Assembly: GCF_002351485.1 (NCBI RefSeq)
Contig: NZ_NWMW01000001.1
Span: forward strand, 1,798,001-1,862,000
From: Sphingomonas spermidinifaciens
GTDB lineage: Bacteria; Pseudomonadota; Alphaproteobacteria; Sphingomonadales; Sphingomonadaceae
DNA: 64,000 nucleotides
Reading direction: 5' to 3'
Shown: piece after piece, positions 9,001 to 18,060 of the stretch
Layout of the letters: the number at the start of each line of letters is the position of its first letter
Numbering within the stretch: position 1 is the first letter of the stretch
Position numbers and translations under genes: made by a program
The notes under the pieces: model-generated
Told to the model about the DNA's origin: nothing
The model's database searches: none
Seen by the model: only the letters and a program-made list of their open reading frames with translations

Positions 9001-9888
9001 TCATGGTTCGACATAGGCTGCAAGCTCTTCCGGTACTCCCGTTGGGAATGACTGACGCAGGAACTCGAGGAACGCCGCGACCCTTGCGTTGAGCAGCCTT
9101 CGGCTCGGATAAAGGGCCCATAGCGCGATGTCGGAGCCCGCCACGTCACCCCAGCGCGCGAGCCGACCATCGGCGATGTCACGGCCGACGAGCGACAGCG
9201 GAAGGCGCGCTGCCCCGCCCCCGGCGCGAACCGCGTCGCGAACCATCACCATCGACGACAGGCGCATGATCGGGCTGACCTTGAACGCCGCCGGGCCGCT
9301 TGATGTGCTCAGCGTCCAGGCCTCCGCCGCATCGCCATCGCGGATTACGACCGGCACGGTCTCGTCGGTTCGCCGCGGCAGGTCCGGCGCCGCCACCACC
9401 ACCAGCCGGTCATGCAGGAACGGGCGACCGATCAGCGCTTCGTCGGCTGCGGGATCGACGCGGATCACGAGATCATAGCCCTCCTCAATCATGTCCACCG
9501 TCCGATCGTCGGTCGTGACCTCCAGCCGCACCTCCGGATGCTGCCGCACGAACTCGGCCGCGAGCCGCCCCATCGCGACTTGTCCGAACAGCAGCGGCAC
9601 GCTGATCCGCAGCCGTCCCCGCACCCGCCCTCCGCCAGACGCGATTGCCGCGGCGGTCTCTTCCAGCTCGCTCAGTAGCGCGCCGGCGCGCTCGAAAAGC
9701 GCACGGCCTTCCTCCGTCAGTTTAAGGTCGCGTCGCCCCCGCTCGAAGAGGCGCAGGTCGAGCGCTGCTTCGAGCTCGGACACGCGGCGCGACAAGGTAG
9801 CCTTCGGCCGCCGGGCCGCGCGCCCCGCCTTGCCGAAGCCGCCGTGGCGAGCGACCAGCGTGAAATCCGCGAGCGCTAGCAGGTCCAT
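9001..9888 (-). CDS. LysR-family transcriptional regulator
   Basis: 295 residues from the ATG at 9886-9888. The HTH reads FTLVARHGGFGKAGRAARRPKATLSRRVSELEAAL, followed by the effector domain, resembling the subgroup that regulates small quinone/NAD(P)-dependent oxidoreductases. A GTG 16 codons upstream (9936) is possible, but the ATG fits family length and has GGTGG just before it. It is divergent from the NmrA-like gene at 9994, which it probably controls. Confidence 0.88.
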   Translation of the reverse strand: MDLLALADFTLVARHGGFGKAGRAARRPKATLSRRVSELEAALDLRLFERGRRDLKLTEEGRALFERAGALLSELEETAAAIASGGGRVRGRLRISVPLLFGQVAMGRLAAEFVRQHPEVRLEVTTDDRTVDMIEEGYDLVIRVDPAADEALIGRPFLHDRLVVVAAPDLPRRTDETVPVVIRDGDAAEAWTLSTSSGPAAFKVSPIMRLSSMVMVRDAVRAGGGAARLPLSLVGRDIADGRLARWGDVAGSDIALWALYPSRRLLNARVAAFLEFLRQSFPTGVPEELAAYVEP

Positions 9889-9993
9889 GCGTTCCACCAG
9901 TGAGACACCGCGTCCAGATTGCGCGTCTATTTGCACGACTATGGATCACGCATCTTCGCTTCGTCAGCAAGACCTAACGAAGGAGCAAATGCC

Positions 9994-10860
9994 ATGACCA
10001 TTCTTGTGATCGGCGCCACCGGCCGTGTCGGGCGCCACGTCGTCGACCAACTCGTCCGGCGCGGCGCCGCCGTGCGCGTGCTCACCCGCGGTCCCGCCAA
10101 GGCGTTCTTTCCTGCGAGTGTCGAGGTTGCGCAGGGCGAGTTGCTCGACATCGATGCCGTCCGGTCCGCACTCGCCGGCGTGCGCACGCTGTTCCTCCTC
10201 AATGCCGTCACGGGCGACGAGTTCACCCAGGCGATCGTCACACTCAATCTGGCGCGCGAGGCGGGGATCGACCGCGTGGTCTACCTGTCGGTCTTCGACG
10301 CCGATCGCGCGGTCAATGTGCCCCACTTCGCCGTGAAGCATGGGGCCGAGCGGATGCTGGAGGCGATGGGCTTTGGCGCCACCATCCTGCGACCGACCTA
10401 CTTCATCGACAACGAGGTCATGGTGAAGGACGTGATCCTCAACCACGGCGTGTACCCCATGCCGATCGGTAACAAGGGCCTCGCGATGGTCGACGCCCGC
10501 GACATCGCCGAGGTGGCCGCGATCGAGCTGATGCGCCGCGATACCGCCGAAGCCGCACTGCCGATCGAGACGATCAACATCGTCGGGCCGGACACGCTGA
10601 CCGGCGAGGGGGTGGCGGCCATTTGGTCGGAGGTGCTCGGTCGGTCGATCGTCTATGGCGGCGACGATCCGAGCGGCTTCGAGGCCAACATGGCGACCTT
10701 CATGCCCAAATGGACCGCGTACGAGATGCGGCTGATGGCCCAGCGGTACGTCAGCGACGGCATGATCCCCCAGGCCGGCGATGTCGAACGCCTGACCTCG
10801 CTGCTGGGCCGTCCGCTACACAGCTACCGTGAGACCGCGACGCGGATCGCCGGCGGCTGA
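9994..10860 (+). CDS. NmrA-like NAD(P)-binding oxidoreductase
   Basis: 288 residues. It begins directly with the dinucleotide-binding motif ILVIGATGRVGRHVVDQL. The later ATILRPTYFIDN and VDARDIAEVA segments are typical of NmrA/YtfG-like atypical SDRs, which bind NAD(P)H and act as quinone reductases or redox sensors. The ATG at 9994 has AGGAG at 9981-9985; the upstream in-frame extension runs into the divergent regulator's promoter. It is probably controlled by the LysR protein encoded divergently. Confidence 0.88.
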   Translation: MTILVIGATGRVGRHVVDQLVRRGAAVRVLTRGPAKAFFPASVEVAQGELLDIDAVRSALAGVRTLFLLNAVTGDEFTQAIVTLNLAREAGIDRVVYLSVFDADRAVNVPHFAVKHGAERMLEAMGFGATILRPTYFIDNEVMVKDVILNHGVYPMPIGNKGLAMVDARDIAEVAAIELMRRDTAEAALPIETINIVGPDTLTGEGVAAIWSEVLGRSIVYGGDDPSGFEANMATFMPKWTAYEMRLMAQRYVSDGMIPQAGDVERLTSLLGRPLHSYRETATRIAGG

Positions 10861-10877
10861 CACGATACGCAAGGCGT

Positions 10878-10911
10878 CCACCTGTTGCTGACCACGGCCG
10901 GCGGCAGGTGG
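10878..10911 (+). terminator. Possible hairpin terminator after the NmrA-like gene
   Basis: CCACCTG (10878-10884) pairs with CAGGTGG (10905-10911), and G-U pairs could lengthen the stem. It starts 18 bp after the stop codon. No T run follows, so it may instead only stabilise the transcript end. The remaining 10912-11098 shows no credible gene. Confidence 0.33.
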
Positions 10912-11098
10912 GCCCAGTCGCGGACGCTCAAGGGGCGTCGGCGCCTCCCCGACAACCGACATTCATTCATGCACTTAATAAAGTCTCAGCCTCCACTACG
11001 CTGCCTCTGATGAGGAGATTGGGCGAAACGACGTTCCTATCCGATGCAGAACGTGCGGACTGTTTGAAACTACGGCCGAGATCCTTGAAGATCGGGCT

Positions 11099-11807
11099 AT
11101 GGTCGATCACTCCCAATCCTGGACAACCCGAGGATTTCCTCGTGTCCTGGCGTTCGGCTTAACCTCGTTACTGACGTTGGCAGGTGCCGCACCGGTACCC
11201 GACAGCTCGGGCGGGCGACTGCTGTCGATCACTGACGTGCTGAGCCGAGAGACAAGGTGGTCGCGCTGGGCATCGCCGATCCGGAGCGCGTGGGCGTATT
11301 CGGCCAAAGCTATGGCGGATACAGCGTCATGGGCCTGCTGGCGCAGACGAAGCGCTTCCGCGCGGGAGTGGCGATCGCTGGGATCAGCGAGTTGGTGTCG
11401 ATGAATGGCCAGTTTGACCCCACCGCGCGTGGCTACCCGGACATCGAGCATGAGAAGAGTGCAAACACGGGCATCGTCGGGCAGTTTGGCCTCCACGCTC
11501 CACCCTGGGCAGACCCGGCCGGCTACCAACACAACTCGCCGCTCAGCTTCGTGAACAAGGTAGAGACGCCGCTGCTGCTGCTCCACGGCGGATTCGACAT
11601 CCGCGGCGCGCCGACACAGTCTGAGCTGTTCTTCCAAGGCCTTACGCACGCGGGCGGACGGCCGAACTGGTCCGCTATGGCGGCGAAGGACACAGCCTGC
11701 ACCAGTCGCCCGCCAACCTGCGCGACGTCTTTGAACGCATGGTGGCCTGGTTCGACCGCTTCCTGCAACCGGCCGCGGCGGATAGCATGTCTGGTAAAGG
11801 TTCGTGA
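11099..11807 (+). pseudogene. Remnant of an S9 (prolyl oligopeptidase family) serine peptidase with internal deletion and frameshift
   Basis: Three pieces in changing frames fit one secreted S9 peptidase. From 11099, a signal-peptide-like segment ending in LTLAGAAPVPDS is followed by LLSITDVLSRE, which resembles the N-terminus of such enzymes. At about 11245-11255 the frame changes and jumps to ALGIADPERVGVFGQSYGGYSVMG, the nucleophile-serine motif of the catalytic domain, so the beta-propeller (several hundred residues) is missing. Near 11655-11665 a single-base change shifts frame again; the other frame then reads ELVRYGGEGHSLHQSPANLR, with the catalytic histidine, and stops at 11805-11807. 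Intact family members are roughly 600-800 residues long, so this is certainly non-functional. Confidence 0.8.
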
Positions 11808-12149
11808 TGACCCAAAGATACCCCGGATCACGCGAATATGCGCCGAGGTTCACTCGCGGAGCACCAACCCCATTCCCGTCGCGTATTCGAGGCGCGCTGC
11901 TCGGTCGCATGGTCACCCGGGTAGCGGTCCGTTGTCATGCAGAAGGTCTGCTCGCCGTTCGATAAAATCGCGTAAATCAGGGCCGTAGCCAGAATCCTGC
12001 ATCGGCGTTGTAGACCCACAATCGGCCGTTCGGCGGCGGTACGAACTTGTCCGAAAGTAGCCATTCCTTCATCGCGATGCGCTGTCCCGGCCCCGTGCGC
12101 CCGACAAGGCGGTTAAAGCATTGTAGCCCCGAACAAGGGGTAGCATTTC
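11808..12149. other. Intergenic region without a recognisable gene
   Basis: About 340 bp between the S9 remnant and the PQQ dehydrogenase fusion gene. No frame on either strand gives a recognisable protein. CCCC-GAACAA-GGGG at 12127-12140 overlaps the AAGGGG ribosome-binding site of the next gene and could mask it weakly. Confidence 0.4.
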
Positions 12150-13931
12150 ATGAAGATTGCACTGCTCGCTTCGACGCTCGTCCTCGCCGCTGCGCCCGCG
12201 TTCTCGCAAAGCAGTCCGGAGGACAACGACAAGCTGCCGGTGCAGGCCCACTTCTATGAACTGACGCCGCTGAAACCGGGACCCGACTTTGCCGCTTCGC
12301 TGAAGGTGCCAGCCGGCTACCGCGCCGCCGTTTGGGCGAGCGATCTGGGCAACTCGCGCGTCATGGCGCTGGCGCCGGACGGCTCTGTCTACGTGAGCCG
12401 GCGCTCGGAGGCCGATATCGTCCGCCTGATGGATGCGGACGGAGACGGTCGCGCGGACGGGCCGCCAAGGGTCATTGTCAATCGTCCTGGCCTGCACGGG
12501 CTGACGATCCACGACGACATGCTCTATTTCATGACAGCAAAGGAAGTGTTCCGTGCGCCGCTGCGTCCGGACGGCGGCATCGGCGCCGTCGAGACGCTGA
12601 TCGACGACCTGCCGGATGCTGGACAGCACCCTAACAGAACGCTGGCGGTGGGCCCGGACCAGATGCTCTACATCAGCGCGGGCTCGACCTGTAACGCCTG
12701 CGACGAAACCAGCCAGGAGAGCGCGACGCTGGTCCGCGCAAGCCTGGACGGTAAAACGAGGCAGCTATGGGCATCGGGGTTGCGCAATACGATCGGGTTC
12801 GGATGGCACCCGCGAACCGGTGAACTGTGGGGCTGGGACCAGGGGATCGACTGGCTGGGCAACGACCTTCAGCGCGAGGAGGTCAACAAGATCGAGCGCG
12901 GAAAGCGCTACGGGTGGCCTTACGTCTTCGAAGATGGCAAGCGAAACCCGCAGGACGAGCCGCCGGGCGGCCTCACCGCCGCGCAATGGGCGGCGGCGTC
13001 GACGGATCCGACGCTGATGCACGTCGCCCACTCAGCGGGCATGCAGATGGCCTTTCATCCGGGTGGCGGCTTCGGGCCGGACGTCGCCGGTGATGCCTTC
13101 GTCGCACTGCGTGGAAGCTGGAACCGCAAGCCCGCGTCGGGCTACGGACTGGCGCGCATCCGCTTCGACGCGGAAGGTCAGGCGACGCGCGTCGAGGCCT
13201 TCGTCAGCGGCTTCATGAGCCGCGACGGCACTGGGCAGTACGGCCGACCATGCGGCGTAGCGGTGATGCGCGACGGCTCGATCCTGCTTTCGGACGATGC
13301 CAATGGCGTGATCTATCGCATTACCTACGACGGCGCGAGCGGACGGGCTGCGCCGCTCGCCGCGCCGTCCGGCCCGATGCTGGAACAGGCCGCGCGCGGC
13401 ACAAACGTACCACTGGCGCTCGCGCGTCCGGAGACGCGAGCAAGCGGTTCGGCGAGGCTTACCGTCGGCGCGGCCGCCTTCTCCGCCAACGGTTCGATCC
13501 CGCGCGAGCATAGCGAATACGGGCTCGGCATCTCGCCCGCGCTGAACTGGTCCGCGGTCCCGAACGCCGCCTCCTATGCGATCCTCGTCGAGGACCCGGA
13601 CGGATCGGCCAAGCCGGTCGTCCATTGGGTCGCCTGGAACATACCCGCGGGCACCACTCGCCTGCCGGAGGGGTTGCAGGAGCGCGACCGCCTTGACGGC
13701 GGGCCGCTGGAAGGCATCATGCAAGGCGCCGGCGGCCTCGGCACCGTGGGCTGGTACGGCCCGCGCCCGCAGAAGGGCGACGCCCCGCATCATTATCACT
13801 TCGAGGTGCTCGCGCTCGATCGCCAGCTGGATCTGCCGCTCGGGGCGACGCGCGACCAGCTGCTCGCCGCCGCCGCCGGACATGTGATCGCGACGGGCAA
13901 CCTCGTCGGCACATATGCCGAGCCGAAGTGA
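12150..13931 (+). CDS. Periplasmic PQQ-type sugar/sorbosone dehydrogenase fused to a PEBP (YbhB/YbcL) domain
   Basis: 593 residues. A clear signal peptide (residues 1-19, ending AFSQ) is followed by a six-bladed propeller of the glucose/sorbosone dehydrogenase family (about 45-410). Its signs are repeated blades with GLHGLTIHDDMLYF, GLRNTIGFGWHPRTGELWG and GRPCGVAVMRDGSILLSDD. A proline/alanine-rich linker leads to a complete phosphatidylethanolamine-binding-protein domain (about 432-593) with PALNWSAVPNAASYAILVEDPD and the ligand-site HHYHFEV. The first half should oxidise a sugar or alcohol with bound PQQ; the role of the second half is unknown. AAGGGG lies 9 bp before the ATG. It overlaps or nearly abuts the cytochrome c gene, a likely electron acceptor. 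Confidence 0.88.
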   Translation: MKIALLASTLVLAAAPAFSQSSPEDNDKLPVQAHFYELTPLKPGPDFAASLKVPAGYRAAVWASDLGNSRVMALAPDGSVYVSRRSEADIVRLMDADGDGRADGPPRVIVNRPGLHGLTIHDDMLYFMTAKEVFRAPLRPDGGIGAVETLIDDLPDAGQHPNRTLAVGPDQMLYISAGSTCNACDETSQESATLVRASLDGKTRQLWASGLRNTIGFGWHPRTGELWGWDQGIDWLGNDLQREEVNKIERGKRYGWPYVFEDGKRNPQDEPPGGLTAAQWAAASTDPTLMHVAHSAGMQMAFHPGGGFGPDVAGDAFVALRGSWNRKPASGYGLARIRFDAEGQATRVEAFVSGFMSRDGTGQYGRPCGVAVMRDGSILLSDDANGVIYRITYDGASGRAAPLAAPSGPMLEQAARGTNVPLALARPETRASGSARLTVGAAAFSANGSIPREHSEYGLGISPALNWSAVPNAASYAILVEDPDGSAKPVVHWVAWNIPAGTTRLPEGLQERDRLDGGPLEGIMQGAGGLGTVGWYGPRPQKGDAPHHYHFEVLALDRQLDLPLGATRDQLLAAAAGHVIATGNLVGTYAEPK

Positions 13932-13959
13932 GCCGCGTCCAGGTCCCCTCCACGCCGTG

Positions 13960-15246
13960 ATGCGAGGTCGCCGCCTGAAGATCGCCGGAGTCGGCATCGC
14001 GATCGCTGGTGCGGTACTCGCGATCCTGCTGGCCATCGCGCATCGCCCGGCCATCGCGTCCATCGAGCGTCCCGATCCGCGCTCGTTCGACCCGGCGGTG
14101 GTCGCACGCGGCGCCAATTTGGCGCGGATCGGCAATTGCGTCAGCTGCCATCAGGCCGAAGGCGGCCGCCCTTATGCCGGCGGCTATCCGGTGACAACGC
14201 CGTTCGGCACTATCTACGGCAGCAACATCACCCCCGATCCCGACACCGGCATCGGTCACTGGTCGCGCGCAGCGTTCGCCCGTGCGATGCGCGAGGGTAT
14301 CGGCCGCAACGGGAGGCATCTCTATCCCGCCTTCCCCTACACCCACTATGCGGGCGTGACCGATGGTGATGTGGACGCGCTCTACGCCTTCCTGATGACG
14401 CGCCCCGCAGTACGGGCGACGCCGCCCGACAACGACCTGATCCCGCCGCTTGGCTTCCGTCCCCTGCTGGCGGGATGGAAGCTTCTGTTCTTCCAGCCGG
14501 CTCCGATCCGCGTCGATCCGTCGCAATCGGCCGAGTGGAACCGCGGCCGCTATCTCGGCGAGACGCTTGCGCACTGCTCCGCCTGTCACAGTCCGCGCGG
14601 GCTGCTGCAGCAGGAGCAACGCGGGGCGGAAGCCTATGCCGGGGGCTGGTCTGGAGGCTGGTATGCGCCGCCGATCAACGCCCGCTCGCCGGCGGTCCGC
14701 ACATGGACGCCGCAGCGCCTCGAAACCTATTTCCGCACCGGGCTGAGCCGCGATCACGCCGCGGCCGCGGGGCCCATGGGCCCGGTGACCTACAATCTGG
14801 CCCGGGCTGACCCGGCGGACGTGCGGGCACTCGCGCGCTATTACGCATGGTGGATGCGCAACGCGCCGGCGGCGAAAGTCGACCCCCCGCTACCCGATCG
14901 CCGCGCTCTGGCGGAGCGGCAGCATCCCGCCGGTGCGCGGCTCTACGAAGGGGCGTGCGCGACCTGTCACGAGCCCGGCGCGCCGATGGTCGTCGCGGGC
15001 CGTCCGGTGCTGCCGCTCGGCACGCCGCTGCACGAGGACAATCCGCGCGACACCATCCAGATCATCCTCCAGGGCCTGCGTCCGCCAGTGCAGGCGAGCG
15101 GCCCCTACATGCCCGCCTATGCCGACGCGCTGACCGACAGGCAGATCGCCGAGATCGTCGGCTATCTGAAGGTGCGGCATGGCTCGGGATCGGCGTGGGA
15201 CGATCTGGAGAAGGAAGTGGCGAAGGCGCGGGAGGAGGGCCGGTGA
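13960..15246 (+). CDS. Membrane-anchored tri-haem cytochrome c
   Basis: 428 residues with an N-terminal signal-anchor helix (about 7-27) and three CXXCH haem-binding motifs: CVSCH at 60-64, CSACH at 206-210 and CATCH at 333-337. This layout matches the cytochrome subunits of periplasmic alcohol, gluconate and aldehyde dehydrogenases, which pass electrons to ubiquinone or the oxidase. I chose the ATG at 13960 because the hydrophobic helix begins right after it. An ATG at 13915, inside the previous gene, would add 15 polar residues. Its last four bases overlap the GTG of the [2Fe-2S] subunit, so it is in the same operon. Confidence 0.92.
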   Translation: MRGRRLKIAGVGIAIAGAVLAILLAIAHRPAIASIERPDPRSFDPAVVARGANLARIGNCVSCHQAEGGRPYAGGYPVTTPFGTIYGSNITPDPDTGIGHWSRAAFARAMREGIGRNGRHLYPAFPYTHYAGVTDGDVDALYAFLMTRPAVRATPPDNDLIPPLGFRPLLAGWKLLFFQPAPIRVDPSQSAEWNRGRYLGETLAHCSACHSPRGLLQQEQRGAEAYAGGWSGGWYAPPINARSPAVRTWTPQRLETYFRTGLSRDHAAAAGPMGPVTYNLARADPADVRALARYYAWWMRNAPAAKVDPPLPDRRALAERQHPAGARLYEGACATCHEPGAPMVVAGRPVLPLGTPLHEDNPRDTIQIILQGLRPPVQASGPYMPAYADALTDRQIAEIVGYLKVRHGSGSAWDDLEKEVAKAREEGR

Positions 15247-15734
15247 TCGAACTGAACGTCAACGGCGGTGTCGCTCGGGCTGACGTCGATCCCGCAACCC
15301 CGCTCCTCTATGTCCTGCGCGACGACCTCGGGCTGCACGCCGCGAAGTTCGGCTGCGGGCTCGGCCAGTGCGGCGCATGCACGGTCCTCGTCGACGACCG
15401 CCCGGTCTTCGCGTGCCTTCTTCCCGTCGGCGCGATCGGTGAACGCGCCGTGACGACCGTCGAGGGGCTCGGCACCACCGTCGAGCCGGGTGACGTCCAG
15501 CGCGCCTTCCTCCAAGAGCAGGCGGGACAATGCGGCTATTGCATCCCGGGCATGATCGCCCGCGCGGAGGCGCTGCTGCGACGCACGACGACGCCGACCG
15601 AGGAGGAAATGCGTGCCGCCATGGCACCTTCGCTATGCCGGTGCGGCACCCATATGCGGATTCTGCGCGCAGTGCGCCGGGCCGCGGTCGCGCGCGGTGG
15701 CGGCATCGTCGATCCCGCGGAGCCGGTCGCATGA
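15243..15734 (+). CDS. (2Fe-2S)-binding subunit of the molybdenum hydroxylase (IorA type)
   Basis: 163 residues. The N-terminal plant-type ferredoxin domain has GCGLGQCGACTVLVDD plus a later cysteine. The C-terminal helical domain carries the second cluster motifs CGYCIPGM and CRCGTH. Such subunits relay electrons from the molybdenum centre to the partner cytochrome. The start is GTG at 15243, overlapping the cytochrome stop (GTGA) and preceded by a strong GGAGGAGGG. The stop overlaps the ATG of the large subunit (ATGA). There is no signal peptide, consistent with export as a complex with the twin-arginine-bearing large subunit. Confidence 0.94.
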   Translation: MIELNVNGGVARADVDPATPLLYVLRDDLGLHAAKFGCGLGQCGACTVLVDDRPVFACLLPVGAIGERAVTTVEGLGTTVEPGDVQRAFLQEQAGQCGYCIPGMIARAEALLRRTTTPTEEEMRAAMAPSLCRCGTHMRILRAVRRAAVARGGGIVDPAEPVA

Positions 15735-17944
15735 CCCAGTCACGCCGCGAAATGCTCGGCGGGCTGCTGGTCGCCTTCACGCTAGCGCCGGCAGTCCACG
15801 CGCAAACCGGCGGCGGGGAGGGAAGCGGCGGGCCGCCGACCGTTGCCCCCGACTTGGCCGGCACGCTCGCCAAGTTTCCCGATCTCGATGCCTGGATCCG
15901 CATTGCGCCCGACGGCCGCGTTACCGTGTTCACGGGCAAGGCGGAGCTCGGCACCGGCATCAAAACCGCCATCGCGCAGCTTGCCGCCGACGAACTTGAC
16001 GTTGCCTTCGATCGGATCGACCTTATCACCGCGGACACGGGTCTGACCCCGAACGAGGGCGTGACCGCAGGTAGCCAGACGTTGGAGCAGAGCGGTACCG
16101 CCGTCGCCAACGCCGCGGCCAACGTACGGCTGCTCCTGGCCGAGGCGGCTGCGGCGCGCTGGGGCGTGGCCGCCACCGCCCTGTTCACACGCGATGGTGC
16201 GGTGCTGGACGGCAAGGGCCGGAGCGCCAGCTATGCAGACCTCGCCGGCACGACCTCACTCGCCGTGCGCGCACGTGCGGACGTGCCGCGCAAGCGCCGG
16301 GACGCTCGCCGGGTTATCGGACGCCCGGTACCGCGCGTCGACCTGCCCGCGAAGCTCACCGGGCTCCCCGCCTATGTCCACGACATGCGGCTCCCCGGCA
16401 TGATGCACGCGCGCGTGCTGCGCGGGCCGAGCTCGGGCACCAAGGGGCGCTTCGACCTGTCGGCAATCGCGAGGCTGCCCGGCGTCGAGCGGATCGTGCG
16501 CCGCGGCGGCTTCGCCGCGATAGTCGGCCCGCGCGAGTGGCCGCTCGAGCGCGCACTGCACGCGGCAGGCCGAAGCGGCTGGACCGCAGAGTCGGGCGCC
16601 AACGCGCCGGGCGCGCTGCCGGATGCCTTGCTGCGGATGCGCCGTGAAACCCAGACGATCCAAGAACGGTACGACGAGCCAAACGTTCGCTCACTGCGGC
16701 GCCTGTCGGCGCGCTACGATCGACCATACCTGATGCACGGTGCGATCGGCCCCTCCTGCGCATTAGCCCTCTTCGAGGACGGGCGACTCACCGTTTGGAC
16801 TCATAGTCAGGGCGTCGAGCCACTGCGCGCGTCCATCGCTGAACTGCTGGCCATGTCGGCCGAACGGGTCCGTTGCGTTCACCGCGAGGGCGCGGGCTGC
16901 TACGGCCACAATGGCGCCGACGATGTCGCGGGCGACGCCGCGCTCGTCGCAGTTGCCATGCCCGGCGTGCCAGTCCGCCTGCAATGGAGCCGCGAGCAGG
17001 AGCATGGCTGGGAGCCGCTCGGCCCCGCCATGATGGCGCAGCTCGACGGGAACCTCGACGCCTCCGGGCGCATCGTGTCATGGGGTCATCAGGTCTGGAG
17101 CAACACCCACAGCACGCGGCCAACCGCCGCGGGCGATCTCCTCGCGGGTCGCGAGATCATCCCTCCTTTCCCCGCCACCCCGCCAAAGCCTATTCCGCAA
17201 CCGAACGGAGGCGGCGACCGCAACGCCATCCCGCTCTACGCATTTCCCAACAGCCGAGTGGTCAGCCACTTCCTTCCCGACATGCCGATCCGCGTCTCGG
17301 CGCTGCGGGGCCTCGGTGCGCATCTCAACATCTTCGCGCTCGAAAGCTTCATGGACGAGCTTGCTGCAGCGGCGGGGCGAGATCCCGTCGCCTTCCGCCT
17401 CGCGCACCTTGACGACTCGCGCGCGGCGGCAGTCATCCGCCGCGCCGCGACGCGCTTCGACTGGCAGGGCTACAGGGCGATGCCGCACCGCGGGCGCGGC
17501 TTCGCCTTCGCCCGCTACAAGAACCACGGTGCGTACCTAGCCGTCGCGCTCGATGTCGAACGCGTGCCGGACGAAGGCCGCCTGATCGTCCATCGCGCCG
17601 TTGCTGCGGTCGACAGCGGCGAAGCCGTCAACCCCGATGGCATCCGCAACCAGGTGGAGGGCGGCATTGTCCAGTCGCTTAGCTGGAGCGCCTACGAGTC
17701 GGCTGGCCATGACGGCACGCGCCGCAGCGACTACGACTGGAGTACGTATCCCATCCTCCGCTTCGGCGATGCGCCGCGTAGCGTCGTAGTCGACGTCGTA
17801 GACCGACCTGGCATGCCGTTTTTGGGCACCGGCGAGTGTGCGCAAGGACCGACCGCCGCAGCGCTCGCCAATGCCTTGTGGGCGGCGGAGGGGAGGAGGA
17901 GCAGGTCGCTACCCGTCGCGCGATCCAGCGCCGGGTTCCTTTGA
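15731..17944 (+). CDS. Molybdopterin-binding subunit, isoquinoline 1-oxidoreductase/aldehyde oxidase type (IorB)
   Basis: 737 residues. It begins MTQSRREMLGGLLVAF, a twin-arginine signal (SRREMLGG) for folded export to the periplasm. Typical family features follow: VFTGKAELGTGIKTAIAQLAADEL, the GSQTLEQSG motif, and the catalytic-glutamate segment GTGECAQGPTAAALANAL near the C-terminus. It should bind molybdopterin cytosine dinucleotide and oxidise an aldehyde or N-heterocycle. The ATG overlaps the small-subunit stop, completing the four-gene unit from 12150. Transfer of its electrons to the tri-haem cytochrome is inferred from context. Confidence 0.92.
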   Translation: MTQSRREMLGGLLVAFTLAPAVHAQTGGGEGSGGPPTVAPDLAGTLAKFPDLDAWIRIAPDGRVTVFTGKAELGTGIKTAIAQLAADELDVAFDRIDLITADTGLTPNEGVTAGSQTLEQSGTAVANAAANVRLLLAEAAAARWGVAATALFTRDGAVLDGKGRSASYADLAGTTSLAVRARADVPRKRRDARRVIGRPVPRVDLPAKLTGLPAYVHDMRLPGMMHARVLRGPSSGTKGRFDLSAIARLPGVERIVRRGGFAAIVGPREWPLERALHAAGRSGWTAESGANAPGALPDALLRMRRETQTIQERYDEPNVRSLRRLSARYDRPYLMHGAIGPSCALALFEDGRLTVWTHSQGVEPLRASIAELLAMSAERVRCVHREGAGCYGHNGADDVAGDAALVAVAMPGVPVRLQWSREQEHGWEPLGPAMMAQLDGNLDASGRIVSWGHQVWSNTHSTRPTAAGDLLAGREIIPPFPATPPKPIPQPNGGGDRNAIPLYAFPNSRVVSHFLPDMPIRVSALRGLGAHLNIFALESFMDELAAAAGRDPVAFRLAHLDDSRAAAVIRRAATRFDWQGYRAMPHRGRGFAFARYKNHGAYLAVALDVERVPDEGRLIVHRAVAAVDSGEAVNPDGIRNQVEGGIVQSLSWSAYESAGHDGTRRSDYDWSTYPILRFGDAPRSVVVDVVDRPGMPFLGTGECAQGPTAAALANALWAAEGRRSRSLPVARSSAGFL

Positions 17945-18060
17945 CCCAGATCCGGCCGTCCAGTGCTTCCTTAATGCCGCCCGTAATCGGACGCTCGTTC
18001 ATCGCCGTCGACGTTGCAGGCTAGGGTCGATCCGGTAGCCCAGACGGCGCTCCCCGGTCA

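Noticed and set aside
10908..11162. 84-codon plus-strand frame before the S9 peptidase remnant
   Set aside because: No recognisable motif or ribosome-binding site, and it overlaps the remnant's signal peptide in another frame.
11828..12064. 78-codon minus-strand frame before the PQQ fusion gene
   Set aside because: No start signal and no family resemblance; probably intergenic.
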